Shown here: in pieces, positions 54,605-62,966 of the stretch
Layout of the letters: every line of letters starts with the position of its first letter
Numbering within the stretch: the first letter of the stretch is position 1
From: Terriglobia bacterium
GTDB taxonomy: Bacteria; Acidobacteriota; Terriglobia; Terriglobales; Acidobacteriaceae
Length of the DNA: 64,000 bases
Assembly (NCBI GenBank): GCA_020073185.1
Contig: JAIQFT010000019.1
Coordinates: forward strand, 1 to 64,000
Direction of reading: 5' to 3'
Program-made: the position numbers and the translations under genes
The notes under the pieces: generated by a model
Told to the model about the DNA's origin: nothing
The model's input: the letters and a program-made list of their open reading frames with translations, nothing else
Databases searched by the model: none

Positions 54605-55657
54605 TTGCCCGAGAACGATCCCAACCGCACGACGGTCACCTACGCCGATGCCGGGGTTGACCTGGAACGCGCCGCCCGCGCCAAGCAGCGCATCCGGTAT
54701 CTTGCCCACAAAACCTTCACCAAATGCGTGCTGAGCGAGATCGGCGGCTTTGGAGGAATGTTTGCCCTGGACAAGGAGAAGTACAAGGACCCGGTGCTGG
54801 TGGCAAGCGTGGACGGAGTGGGAACGAAGTTGAAAGTCGCCTTCGAGATGAACCTGCACCACACCATCGGCGGCGACCTGGTGAACCATTGTGTTAACGA
54901 CATCGCCGTACAGGGCGCCGCACCCCTATTCTTCATGGACTACTACGCCACCGGCAAACTGGACCCGGAGATGGCCGAACGGGTGGTAGCCGGGATCGCC
55001 GATGCTTGCAAGCACAACGGCTGCGCCCTAATCGGCGGCGAGACGGCGGAGATGCCCGGATTCTACGAGCACGGCGAGTATGACTTGGCGGGATTCATCG
55101 TCGGAGTCGTGGAGCGGGAGAGGGTGATCACCGGAAAAAACGTGCAGGTCGGAGACGTACTGGTCGGATTGCCGTCAAACGGGCTGCATACCAACGGCTA
55201 TGCCCTGGCTCGCAAGCTGCTGTTCGAGACCGCGCACTACTCGCCGGAGACCTACGTCAACGAACTGAAGAACAAGGTCGGGAACGAGCTGATGCGCGTG
55301 CACAAGAGCTACTGGCCTCTGCTGAAAAAGCTGCTGGACGGAGAGGCGGTCTCGGCCATGGCGCACATCACCGGCGGCGGCATGACCCTGAACCTGCCGC
55401 GCGCGCTGCCCAAGGGCACGGCGGCGGTGATTGAGATGGGCACGTGGCCGGAACAGCCGATCTTCCAGCACCTGCAACAACTCGGCGGTATCCCGCAGGA
55501 CGAGATGATGCGCACCTTCAACATGGGAATCGGCATGATCCTGGTGGTCCCACCTAAAAAATTCAAGAAGGTGCAGACGGTGCTGGAGCGCGCCGGCGAG
55601 AAGGGATACACCATCGGCCGGATCGTGAAGGGCGAGCGCAAAGTGCTGTACTCCTGA
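54605..55657 (+). CDS. purM: phosphoribosylformylglycinamidine cyclo-ligase (AIR synthetase)
   Basis: A 350-residue cytosolic enzyme that uses ATP to close FGAM into aminoimidazole ribonucleotide, step five of purine synthesis. Family motifs are clear: YADAGVDLERAA near the N-terminus, SVDGVGTKLKVA, GGDLVNHCVNDI, IGGETAEMPGFY and ITGGGMTLNLPRALP. The start is a TTG at 54605 with only a weak ribosome binding site. The conserved N-terminus starts within 15 residues, so the start cannot be much further in. purN follows after a 151-bp gap that contains an inverted repeat. Confidence 0.96.
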   Translation: MPENDPNRTTVTYADAGVDLERAARAKQRIRYLAHKTFTKCVLSEIGGFGGMFALDKEKYKDPVLVASVDGVGTKLKVAFEMNLHHTIGGDLVNHCVNDIAVQGAAPLFFMDYYATGKLDPEMAERVVAGIADACKHNGCALIGGETAEMPGFYEHGEYDLAGFIVGVVERERVITGKNVQVGDVLVGLPSNGLHTNGYALARKLLFETAHYSPETYVNELKNKVGNELMRVHKSYWPLLKKLLDGEAVSAMAHITGGGMTLNLPRALPKGTAAVIEMGTWPEQPIFQHLQQLGGIPQDEMMRTFNMGIGMILVVPPKKFKKVQTVLERAGEKGYTIGRIVKGERKVLYS

Positions 55658-55667
55658 GTTCCTTTTC

Positions 55668-55773
55668 ACCACCGAGAGACAGGGGCAGCGAGTAACACCG
55701 AGAAACATGGGTATTCTTCCGTTATTGAGTTAAGAGACTCTGTGATCCTGGGTGTTCTCGGTGACTCGGTGGT
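55668..55773. repeat. nested inverted repeat (CACCGAG type) between purM and purN
   Basis: Outer arms ACCACCGAG (55668-55676) and CTCGGTGGT (55765-55773). Inner arms CACCGAGAA (55696-55704) and TTCTCGGTG (55755-55763). It would form a long imperfect stem-loop in the purM-purN transcript. Confidence 0.6.
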
Positions 55774-55808
55774 AGATTTTTCCGTCAATCCCCTACAAAA
55801 TACCTCGC

Positions 55809-56438
55809 ATGAAAAAGCTGGGAATCTTACTTTCCGGACGCGGAACGAATTTCGCCGCCATTGCGGAATCGGTAAAACAAGGCCGCATCAACGCGGAGAT
55901 TGCCATCGTGATTTCCAATCGTCCCGAGGCGCCGGGCATCGAGCACGCGCGCAAGCTCGGGCTGGACGCGCGCGTCATCCCCAGCAAGGGACGTCAGCGC
56001 GAGGAGCACGACGCCGACGTGGTCGCGGCGCTGAACGAAAAGCAGGTTGATCTCATCTGCATGGCGGGATACATGCGGCTGCTGTCGCCGCTGTTCATTC
56101 GCGCATTTCCCAACCGCATTCTCAACATTCATCCGTCGCTGCTGCCGTCGTTCCCCGGCCTGGAGGCGCAGAAGCAGGCGATCGAGTACGGCGTGAAGGT
56201 CTCCGGGTGCACGGTGCATTTTGTGGATGAGCACCTGGATCACGGGGCGATCGTGGTGCAACGGGCGGTGCCGGTGCTCGACCGCGATGACGATCACTTG
56301 CTGGCGGCGCGCATCCTGGAGCAGGAGCACATCGCCTACACCGAAGCGATCAACATCGTGCTCGCCGGAAATTACCAGATCGCGGGAAGGCGCGTGGTGC
56401 AGAAGAAGGCCATGGCAGCGGCAATCCCAAGCTCTTAG
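55809..56438 (+). CDS. purN: phosphoribosylglycinamide formyltransferase
   Basis: A 209-residue enzyme transferring a formyl group from 10-formyl-tetrahydrofolate to GAR in purine synthesis. Catalytic residues Asn106, His108 (NIHPSLLPSFPG) and Asp144 (DHGAIVVQ) are all present and have the same numbers as in the E. coli enzyme. The N-terminal phosphate-binding loop is LLSGRGTNF. It is read after purM on the same strand. Confidence 0.96.
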   Translation: MKKLGILLSGRGTNFAAIAESVKQGRINAEIAIVISNRPEAPGIEHARKLGLDARVIPSKGRQREEHDADVVAALNEKQVDLICMAGYMRLLSPLFIRAFPNRILNIHPSLLPSFPGLEAQKQAIEYGVKVSGCTVHFVDEHLDHGAIVVQRAVPVLDRDDDHLLAARILEQEHIAYTEAINIVLAGNYQIAGRRVVQKKAMAAAIPSS

Positions 56439-56460
56439 CTCTTAGCTCATGGCCGTTAGC
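56428..56460. repeat. degenerate CTCTTAGCT words
   Basis: Imperfect units AGCTCTTAGCTCTTAGCTCA and GTTAGCTGG, overlapping the purN stop and running into the gap before dut. Confidence 0.5.
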
Positions 56461-56507
56461 TGGCCCGCATTTGGCGATTTACTCTGCGTGTGGCTTACAC
56501 TCTCCCC

Positions 56508-56942
56508 ATGCTCAGGGTACAGCTGCTGCTGCCCACGGCGAAGGCGCCCACGGTTGCCCATCCCAGTGAAGACCTCGGTTACGACGTCTACGCGGCGGTC
56601 GAGATCACGATTGGCGGGCGCAGCCATGCTGTCGTGTCCACCGGGATCGCCATCGAGATCACCGACGACCACGGCCGGCCCATGGGCGCGCTGTTGCGCG
56701 ACAAGTCATCGATGGCGGCTAAGCGCGTCGTGTTGACCGGCGGCGTGATCGACGCCGGATATCGCGGCGAGATCCGCGTGTTGATGGAAAACCTTGCTGA
56801 CTGGCCGGCGACCGTCCATGTCGGCGACAAGATCGCCAACCTGATTCCCTACCCGGTGCTGACCGGCGAGGTCCGAGTGGTGGAGGAATTGGCGGAGTCG
56901 AAGCGAAAAGGCGGCGGCTTTGGATCTACCGGAAGAAGCTAA
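56508..56942 (+). CDS. dut: dUTP diphosphatase (dUTPase, trimeric)
   Basis: A 144-residue enzyme that hydrolyses dUTP to dUMP, keeping uracil out of DNA and feeding dTMP synthesis. The family motifs are visible: EDLGYDVYA (motif 1), a substrate-binding segment VVLTGGVIDAGYRGEI (motif 3, with the catalytic Asp) and the flexible C-terminal phosphate loop KGGGFGSTG (motif 5). Motif 1 is slightly divergent from the usual AGYDL. A GTG at 56490 could add six residues. The ATG at 56508 is used. Confidence 0.92.
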   Translation: MLRVQLLLPTAKAPTVAHPSEDLGYDVYAAVEITIGGRSHAVVSTGIAIEITDDHGRPMGALLRDKSSMAAKRVVLTGGVIDAGYRGEIRVLMENLADWPATVHVGDKIANLIPYPVLTGEVRVVEELAESKRKGGGFGSTGRS

Positions 56943-56943
56943 G

Positions 56944-57017
56944 CACGGATTTACACCGATGAACACGGACCGGAGAAGAACAAGAAAAGAATCCGTGAAA
57001 ATCCGCGCTAATCCGTG
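56944..57017. repeat. nested inverted repeat (CACGGATT type) between dut and tyrS
   Basis: Outer arms CACGGATT (56944-56951) and AATCCGTG (57010-57017). Inner arms CACGGA (56964-56969) and TCCGTG (56992-56997). It begins 2 bp after the dut stop and resembles the purM-purN repeat in layout but not in sequence. Confidence 0.6.
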
Positions 57018-57074
57018 GTTAGGTTTTTCTTTCCTTTGCGTTGCCTTGTGTCCTTTGCGGTAATCTGTTCGCTT

Positions 57075-58400
57075 ATGCCTTCGTTCCGCCCGGTTGACGA
57101 GCAGCTCGCCTACATCAAGAAAGGCGCGGCGGAGATCATCCGCGAAGACGAACTGCGCGAGAAGCTCAAGAAATCCTACGACTCCGGCAAGCCGCTGCGA
57201 GTCAAGATCGGGCTGGACCCGACCGCGCCCGACCTTCATCTTGGCCACACCGTGGTGCTGCGCAAGCTCAAACACTTTCAGGACATGGGGCACACGGTAA
57301 TCTTCCTGATCGGCGATTTTACCGGCATGATCGGCGATCCTACTGGCAGGTCGGTCACGCGGCCGCCGCTCTCGCGAGAGCAGATCAACCAGAACGCCAC
57401 CACTTATCTCGCTCAAGCGCACAAAATTCTCGATCCCAGCAAAATCGAGATTCGCTACAACAGCGAGTGGCTGGACAAGCTGGGCTCGGAGGGATGGATC
57501 CGTCTGGCGGCGAAGTACACAGTGTCGCAGATGCTGGAGCGCGAGGACTTCCACAAGCGCTTTCAGGAAGAAAAACCGATCGCGCTGCACGAGCTGCTCT
57601 ATCCGCTGGCGCAGGGGTACGACTCGGTAGCGCTGGAGGCCGACGTCGAACTGGGTGGCACCGACCAGAAATTTAACCTGCTGGTCGGGCGGGAATTGCA
57701 GCGCGCGCACGGGCAGCCGTCGCAGGTGGTGCTGACTACGCCGCTGCTCGAAGGCCTGGACGGTGTGCAGAAGATGTCGAAGTCCTACGGCAATTACATC
57801 GGCATCACCGAAGCGCCGCTGGAAATGTATGGCAAAGTGATGTCCATCTCCGACGCGTTGATGTGGCGCTATTACGAATTGCTGACCGACGTGAGTTCGC
57901 CCGAGATCGAGCGCATGAAGTCGGACACGGTGGCCGGGCGCGCCCACCCGATGCAGTTAAAGAAAGACCTGGCGCGCGAGATTGTCACCGATTTCCATTC
58001 GCCGCAGGCGGCGCAGCAGGCGGAACAGGATTGGGCGAAGCAATTCCAGAAGGATGAAGTGCCGGAAGATGTGGAGCGGGTGACGGTTCGCTTATCCGAC
58101 GTGGCACCTTCGGGCTTGGAGACCATTGCTGAAGACGGAGGTGCGAGTCGCAGCTCTTCGCAGGGCGGGTTGGGTTCCATTCGTCCGCGAGAACCTGGTG
58201 AGTTCGTCAGCGTGAAGCTCGACAAGCTACTGGCGCGTACCGGGCTCGCAAGTTCGGTGAGCGACGGTCTGCGCAAGATCAAGCAGAACGCGGTGCGCAT
58301 TGACAATCAGGTCAGGTCGGAGCCGATTTTGAAAATCAAAGTGCCGGCTGAATTGACCGTGCGCGTGGGGCGGCTGCTGAAGAAGATCACCATCCAATAA
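57075..58400 (+). CDS. tyrS: tyrosyl-tRNA synthetase
   Basis: A 441-residue class I aminoacyl-tRNA synthetase. It has the HIGH-type motif HLGH (55-58), the KMSKS loop (233-237, [10 protein letters not shown]), tyrosine/ATP site residues in [13 protein letters not shown], and a C-terminal S4 RNA-binding domain (about 375-440, [12 protein letters not shown]). Between the alpha-helical domain and S4 there is a low-complexity stretch of about 30 residues (Ser/Gly/Arg-rich, about 340-370). The ATG at 57075 is chosen over an in-frame GTG at 57015 because conserved sequence begins there. Confidence 0.96.
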   Translation: MPSFRPVDEQLAYIKKGAAEIIREDELREKLKKSYDSGKPLRVKIGLDPTAPDLHLGHTVVLRKLKHFQDMGHTVIFLIGDFTGMIGDPTGRSVTRPPLSREQINQNATTYLAQAHKILDPSKIEIRYNSEWLDKLGSEGWIRLAAKYTVSQMLEREDFHKRFQEEKPIALHELLYPLAQGYDSVALEADVELGGTDQKFNLLVGRELQRAHGQPSQVVLTTPLLEGLDGVQKMSKSYGNYIGITEAPLEMYGKVMSISDALMWRYYELLTDVSSPEIERMKSDTVAGRAHPMQLKKDLAREIVTDFHSPQAAQQAEQDWAKQFQKDEVPEDVERVTVRLSDVAPSGLETIAEDGGASRSSSQGGLGSIRPREPGEFVSVKLDKLLARTGLASSVSDGLRKIKQNAVRIDNQVRSEPILKIKVPAELTVRVGRLLKKITIQ

Positions 58401-58460
58401 CTCCGTGTCCCCCGGGGTTAATTCCTGCTCAGCGTCCATCTGCGTTAAGCTGCGGCACAC

Positions 58461-59360
58461 ATGCGCGCTGCCGTCATTCTCGGAACCAAGGCGACGGGGC
58501 GTGCGCTGCGCGAATTTCTTTTTCCCAACGTAGAGATTGCCGCCGTAGCTGGCCTGCCGGCGGACAGCGCTTTCGATGCGGCATTGATTTTCGGCGGCGA
58601 TGGCAGCGTGCACCGGCAGTTGCCGGCGGCGGTGGCGTCCCAGGCGCCAATCCTGTGCGTGCCTGCCGGCAGCGGTAACGATTTCGCGCGCGCGCTGGGG
58701 CTCGGCACGGTTCGCGACGCGCTCACGGCGTGGCGCCGATTCTGCACCGGCGCCGGCAACGTGCGCGCCATTGACGTTGCAGAAATCTCCTGTGCGGCCG
58801 GCACTCAGAGCCGTCCGCCAACCACTCTCAATTCACCCTTCACAACTCGGAGCTCTCTCTACTGCTGCGTGGCCGGGGCGGGGCTGGACTCGGAGGTCAA
58901 CCGCCGCGCCAATGCCTTACCGGCGTGGCTGCGCGGGCATGGCGGATACGTGGTATCGCTGGCACCGGCGCTGGCGGGGTTCAGGGCGCCGGAAGTCAGC
59001 GTCGAGCTGTTCGATTCCGACGGCCCGAGACGGATCCAAGAACCAGCGATGCTGGTCGCCTTCGCCAATGCGCCCTCCTACGGCCATGGAATGCGGATTG
59101 CCCCGTGCGCGAGCATGGACGACGGCAAACTCGATGTCTGCTTTGTCCGCCGCCTGTCCAAGCTGCGGCTGCTGCGCCTGTTTCCGGCGGTGTTTTCCGG
59201 AGGACACTTGTCGCTGCCGGAAGTCGTGTACGCACAGTGTTCGGGGCTGAGAATCGAGAGCGAGCGCCCGCTGGACATCTTCGGCGACGGCGAGTGGATC
59301 GGGCGCACGCCGGCGGAGGTGCGGGTGCGGCGGGGCGCGCTGCGCGTCATCGTGCCGTGA
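58461..59360 (+). CDS. diacylglycerol/lipid kinase family protein
   Basis: A 299-residue protein of the DAGK_cat fold (YegS/BmrU-like), phosphorylating a lipid or sphingoid substrate with ATP. Nucleotide motifs GGDGS (45-49) and GSGND (70-74) are present, and GDGEWIG occurs near the C-terminus. The usual N-terminal strand is short. An insertion of about 20 residues (111-132, Thr/Ser/Pro-rich) interrupts the domain just before YCCVAGAGLD. Its DNA resembles the intergenic AATTCAC-type words. Lipid substrate unknown. Confidence 0.85.
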   Translation: MRAAVILGTKATGRALREFLFPNVEIAAVAGLPADSAFDAALIFGGDGSVHRQLPAAVASQAPILCVPAGSGNDFARALGLGTVRDALTAWRRFCTGAGNVRAIDVAEISCAAGTQSRPPTTLNSPFTTRSSLYCCVAGAGLDSEVNRRANALPAWLRGHGGYVVSLAPALAGFRAPEVSVELFDSDGPRRIQEPAMLVAFANAPSYGHGMRIAPCASMDDGKLDVCFVRRLSKLRLLRLFPAVFSGGHLSLPEVVYAQCSGLRIESERPLDIFGDGEWIGRTPAEVRVRRGALRVIVP

Positions 59361-59495
59361 GAACGGCAGCGACGGCTGGGTTCCAAATCGGGCCACGGTT
59401 CTTTTCGGGATATCAGCGCCACGATTAACGCCAACGAACGGCAGCGTGGCAGCGACTCCGGCCTATAGTGGCGACAGTGTGTCGGAGGTGATTGG

Positions 59496-59768
59496 GTGAG
59501 TCACTTTCACTTAAAGCATTTTCCTCGAACCGGGCCGCCTAAGGTAAATCTCCACTCGATGTTCCATTCGGAGATTGACGCCCTCAATGCCGCCGGGTTG
59601 GCCAACGCCACCCGCGGCAAGGAATCCGGTTATTACGGCGTCGAGGAATGCCGCATCCGCGTCTGCAAGAAACCGAAGGAGGAAAAGGAAGTTGTTGTGC
59701 CCCGCTCCAAAGCGCCGACGGTGGCGCCTCGTACCCGGGTCTCGCCGCGTCCCAAAATGTTAGACTAA
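59496..59768 (+). CDS. hypothetical small basic protein
   Basis: A 90-residue protein that I do not recognise. It starts at a GTG preceded by GGAGGTGATT, a near-perfect ribosome binding site. The sequence has a His-rich opening (SHFHLKHFPR), a compact middle with Tyr, Glu and two Cys, and a Lys/Pro-rich tail. No membrane segment is seen. It ends 8 bp before the sppA start, so it is probably co-transcribed with sppA. Confidence 0.72.
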   Translation: MSHFHLKHFPRTGPPKVNLHSMFHSEIDALNAAGLANATRGKESGYYGVEECRIRVCKKPKEEKEVVVPRSKAPTVAPRTRVSPRPKMLD

Positions 59769-59776
59769 CGCCTTGT

Positions 59777-60694
59777 ATGGCGAACGGAGGCCGCTCGCGG
59801 GGATTTTTGTGGGTACTGATCGGGGGTGGTGCTTTCTTCATTTTCGTGCTGGCGGTGTACACCCTGGTGTACGTGGCCCTGCGCGCGGAGCAGGGCACGC
59901 AGTACGTGGTCACCGGCAGCGGCGAGCAGATCGCAGTGGTGGACATCGACGGCGTCATCCTGGACGCGCAGTCGACCGTGCGCGACCTGAAGAAATTCGC
60001 CGACGACACCTCCATTAAGGCGATCATTATCCACCTGAACACACCGGGCGGAAGCGCGGCCGCCTCGGAGGAGATTTATCGCGAGGTGCGGCGCATCCGC
60101 GACGACAAGAAGAAGCGTATCGTCGCCGACATCGCCGTGGTCGGCGCCAGCGGCGGGTATTACGTGGCCTCGGGCACGAACAAGATTTTCGCCAACGACG
60201 CCAGCGTGGTCGGCTCCATCGGCGCCATCATGGACTGGTACAACTACGGCGACCTGGTGCGCTGGGCCAAGCTCAAGGAAGAGGTCATTAAGTCGGGCGA
60301 ATTCAAGGACACCGGCGACCCGGCGCGCGAGCTCACTCCCGTCGAACGGGCGTACCTGCAAGGCATGGTCAACAACATGAAGGACCAATTCGTGGCCGCG
60401 ATCGCCAGCGGCCGCGGGTTGAAGGCGGAGGACGTAAGCGCGCTGGCCGACGGCCGCGTCTGGACCGGCCAGCAGGCGCTGACCCTGAAGCTGGTGGACC
60501 AGATTGGTGACTTTGAAGCCGCAGTGAAGGACACGGCCAAGGCGGTGGGGATCAAGGGCGAGCCATCGCTGGTACGGCCGGCCAAGGAACGGCACAGCCT
60601 GCTGGACCTGATTTTCGGCGACGCCTCCCAGTGGCTGCCGGATCGCAGCAAACTGATGCAAAGGAATCCCGGCTTCTATTTTCTCTGGAAGTAG
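59777..60694 (+). CDS. sppA: signal peptide peptidase SppA (S49 family, short form)
   Basis: A 305-residue membrane-anchored serine protease that degrades cleaved signal peptides. One transmembrane helix (about 10-35) is followed by the S49 domain. The Ser-Lys dyad is Ser125 (VVGASGGYYV) and Lys177 (SGEFKDTG), 52 residues apart as in B. subtilis SppA. HLNTPGGSAAASEEIY is the upstream conserved loop. The ATG at 59777 lies in a frame open from 59648, but the upstream codons overlap the preceding gene. The HU/IHF gene follows after 117 bp. Confidence 0.94.
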   Translation: MANGGRSRGFLWVLIGGGAFFIFVLAVYTLVYVALRAEQGTQYVVTGSGEQIAVVDIDGVILDAQSTVRDLKKFADDTSIKAIIIHLNTPGGSAAASEEIYREVRRIRDDKKKRIVADIAVVGASGGYYVASGTNKIFANDASVVGSIGAIMDWYNYGDLVRWAKLKEEVIKSGEFKDTGDPARELTPVERAYLQGMVNNMKDQFVAAIASGRGLKAEDVSALADGRVWTGQQALTLKLVDQIGDFEAAVKDTAKAVGIKGEPSLVRPAKERHSLLDLIFGDASQWLPDRSKLMQRNPGFYFLWK

Positions 60695-60811
60695 GCGTGC
60701 CTGTTCCGGTAGATTGCAGGGCGCACGGACCATGCGGCAGGGCGGCCCTTGCGGAAACCCCAAGAAATCTGAGATGTTATGCGTTCCTAACCCATAGGGA
60801 GAAAGATCATC

Positions 60812-61135
60812 ATGACCAAAGCCGACCTGATTGATGAGGTGTCGCGACTGGCGGAGCTGACGCGCAAAGACAGCGAGATCATTGTCGAGACCATCTTTGA
60901 CAGCATCGTGCGCTCGCTCCGTACCGGCGACAAGATCGAAATCCGCGGGTTCGGCAGTTTCCGCACCCGGCAGCGCAAGCCGCGCGTCGGGCGCAATCCC
61001 AAGACCGGCGACCGCGTCGACGTCCCGGCCAAGAAAATTCCCTTCTTCAAGCCCAGCAAGGAACTGAAGGACCTGGTCAACACCGGCAACGCGAACGCGC
61101 CTGCACCGGCTGGGACGCCACCCGGCCCGAGCTAA
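60812..61135 (+). CDS. HU/IHF family DNA-binding protein
   Basis: A 107-residue histone-like DNA-bending protein. The family pattern is complete: MTKADLIDEVSRLAELTRKD, the GDKIEIRGFGSF strand, RKPRVGRNPKTGDRVDVPAK arm and FKPSKELKD end, followed by a short Ala/Pro tail. The residues fit the IHF-alpha/HimA side of the family better than HU, but with one gene seen the form cannot be fixed. GGGAG lies nine bases before the ATG. It follows sppA on the same strand. Confidence 0.94.
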   Translation: MTKADLIDEVSRLAELTRKDSEIIVETIFDSIVRSLRTGDKIEIRGFGSFRTRQRKPRVGRNPKTGDRVDVPAKKIPFFKPSKELKDLVNTGNANAPAPAGTPPGPS

Positions 61136-61213
61136 GGGAAACATTGACAGGGGCCACTTGGAGCATCACTGTGGCGTGCTTCCCATCAGACGATCTCCCG
61201 AGGTTTTCAAGGG

Positions 61214-61423
61214 ATGACAGCGGAAATCGCGATCCTCAATAAGCCGGTGCGGAAATTTACGTCGTACGCAGAGTATGTAAGAGAATTCTTCCCAGATGCG
61301 AAGGACAATGCCGCTGATGAACACGACAGCGGGGATGAATTCGGCGTCGCGCTTGCGATGGGTTCGCTCACAAAGCACGCCGAGATTCTTCGGTTCGGAA
61401 GACAGGACAGAAATCTCGCCTAG
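61214..61423 (+). CDS. possible small hypothetical protein
   Basis: A 69-codon frame beginning MTAEIAILNK, rich in Asp/Glu (AKDNAADEHDSGDEF) with a basic end. Its first ten residues resemble the start of a proteasome-like family known in many bacteria, but the rest does not, so it may be the 5' remnant of such a gene. The ribosome binding site is weak (AAGG too close to the ATG). It overlaps the end of the convergent pgeF gene by 4 bp. Coding status is uncertain. Confidence 0.35.
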   Translation: MTAEIAILNKPVRKFTSYAEYVREFFPDAKDNAADEHDSGDEFGVALAMGSLTKHAEILRFGRQDRNLA

Positions 61424-62316
61424 CTCTGTCGCCGGATTCCTACTGCGCCCATCATCCTCCCCGTGACTCCCTTTTCTTTGCGGTGCGAGAACAGCAGGTC
61501 CGTGCGGCAGGACGTGCACAAATCCGATATCCAGATGTTTTCCGTGCGTATGCCGGCATCAAGCAGTTGACGCCGGTTGGCCTCGACCAGATCGAGGTGC
61601 ACCTTCTGCGCTGGCTCGCCATGCCCGGGCGCGCGCTGGTTCATGAACATCAGCGGATACTTACGGTGCACCGGGTCGGAAGAAAATACTTCTTCGAATA
61701 AGGCGTCGGCGTAAGAAAACTGGGCGCGAAACTTGTGCCGGAACTCATCGCCGACTTCGTAGCAGCAGCGATGAATGCCGGGTCCGATGGCCGCTTTGAC
61801 ATCGGCGGGATGGCTGCCGAAATGGCGCCGAAACTCACCCACGCCTTTTTCGACAATGCGCGCCAGCGTGCCGCGCCAGCCCGCATGAAATGCGCCTACC
61901 GCGCGCCGCGCTGGGTCGGCGAGCAGCACCGGCAGGCAGTCAGCCGCGCGCACCGAGAGTATGACCCCGGCTCGGTTGGTGACCAGCCCGTCGCCGACGA
62001 GGGGTCGCTGCGGCAAGTCGATAATACGGTGAACCATGCTGGAGTGCACCTGGCGCATGGCGACCGAAGGCCACGGATCGCCCGCCGGAGTGACAGCGCC
62101 GAGTCGGGCAAAGAACAAACGGCGGTTCTGGCTGACCGCCTGGCGCGTGTCCTCGGGAGTGATCCCCAGGTTCAGCGCGCGCCCGCCATACGCCTCCGAT
62201 ACCCCGCCCTGACGCGTGCTGAAGCCGTGCAGAAGCCAGGGAATGCCAGCCAATGTGTCCGACCCGAGTACGCTCACGTCATCCATCCGCTTCTGGGATT
62301 TTGTCCGCGTCGCCAT
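61420..62316 (-). CDS. pgeF: peptidoglycan editing factor PgeF (YfiH, polyphenol oxidase family)
   Basis: A 298-residue protein of the YfiH/DUF152 family, a purine nucleoside-type hydrolase implicated in removing misincorporated residues from peptidoglycan precursors. Conserved zinc-site motifs are visible: MRQVHSS, ADCLPVLL, FHAGWRGT and GPGIHRCCYEV. The ATG at 62316 is chosen over an in-frame GTG at 62328. Both fit the family length. It is the only minus-strand gene in this part of the window. Confidence 0.92.
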   Translation of the reverse strand: MATRTKSQKRMDDVSVLGSDTLAGIPWLLHGFSTRQGGVSEAYGGRALNLGITPEDTRQAVSQNRRLFFARLGAVTPAGDPWPSVAMRQVHSSMVHRIIDLPQRPLVGDGLVTNRAGVILSVRAADCLPVLLADPARRAVGAFHAGWRGTLARIVEKGVGEFRRHFGSHPADVKAAIGPGIHRCCYEVGDEFRHKFRAQFSYADALFEEVFSSDPVHRKYPLMFMNQRAPGHGEPAQKVHLDLVEANRRQLLDAGIRTENIWISDLCTSCRTDLLFSHRKEKGVTGRMMGAVGIRRQS

Positions 62317-62403
62317 CCCACTCACCACTCAAATTAACAACTTACCAAATTGCCCAATCGGCTTTCCCGACGCCGCCCGCGTCATTTATAGTTTGGGGCT
62401 CTT

Positions 62404-62760
62404 ATGTACGCCGACTTTCGTTGTACCGACCGCTGGACGGGAAAACAACTGCACTGCATGTACCAGGCGCTGATCGTGGCCATTGCCACGCGCCACGCCG
62501 ACGCCGTGGATATCAAGTTCCTGGTGGACGGCCAGCCGGTATGGATCGCCCTGCCGCATCCCGCCTGGGTGGAATACCACAAGCGAACCGGCAAGGTCAT
62601 TGCTGACCCGCTGGCGGTCGAGGCTGCAGGGCACTACCTCAAGTGGGCGATTGAGGCGGGTGAGAGCGGCGGCCGCGAGATGCACACTCTCACCGTCGAG
62701 GAAACCCTGCGCCACATCGACGCGGTACTCGCGGAGGAACGCGCCGCGGTGAGTCGCTGA
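62404..62760 (+). CDS. hypothetical cytosolic protein
   Basis: A 118-residue soluble protein I cannot name. It begins with two cysteines (FRCTDRWTGKQLHCMYQ), continues with a beta-type segment (VDIKFLVDGQPVWIALPHPAW) and ends with charged helices. No signal peptide or membrane helix is present. The protein-like composition, and reading on the same strand as pckG downstream, support it being real. It diverges from pgeF with an 87-bp gap. Confidence 0.7.
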   Translation: MYADFRCTDRWTGKQLHCMYQALIVAIATRHADAVDIKFLVDGQPVWIALPHPAWVEYHKRTGKVIADPLAVEAAGHYLKWAIEAGESGGREMHTLTVEETLRHIDAVLAEERAAVSR

Positions 62761-62966
62761 AACGAACTTCCGGCGCAACCGCGACGGCATCACAGATTGG
62801 GGTGACCGTGGGCACATCGGGGTTCGGCGGGATTGTCCAGAATTGTTGTTTTGCGCGGACCGCGGCGGCCCCGGAAGGGCTGCGGCGTGGGCGGCACAAT
62901 TCTTGTACATAATCGTCCCGCGGTAGTGCACAATACATGATTTGGAGGTTGAAGGGAGACGCCATT

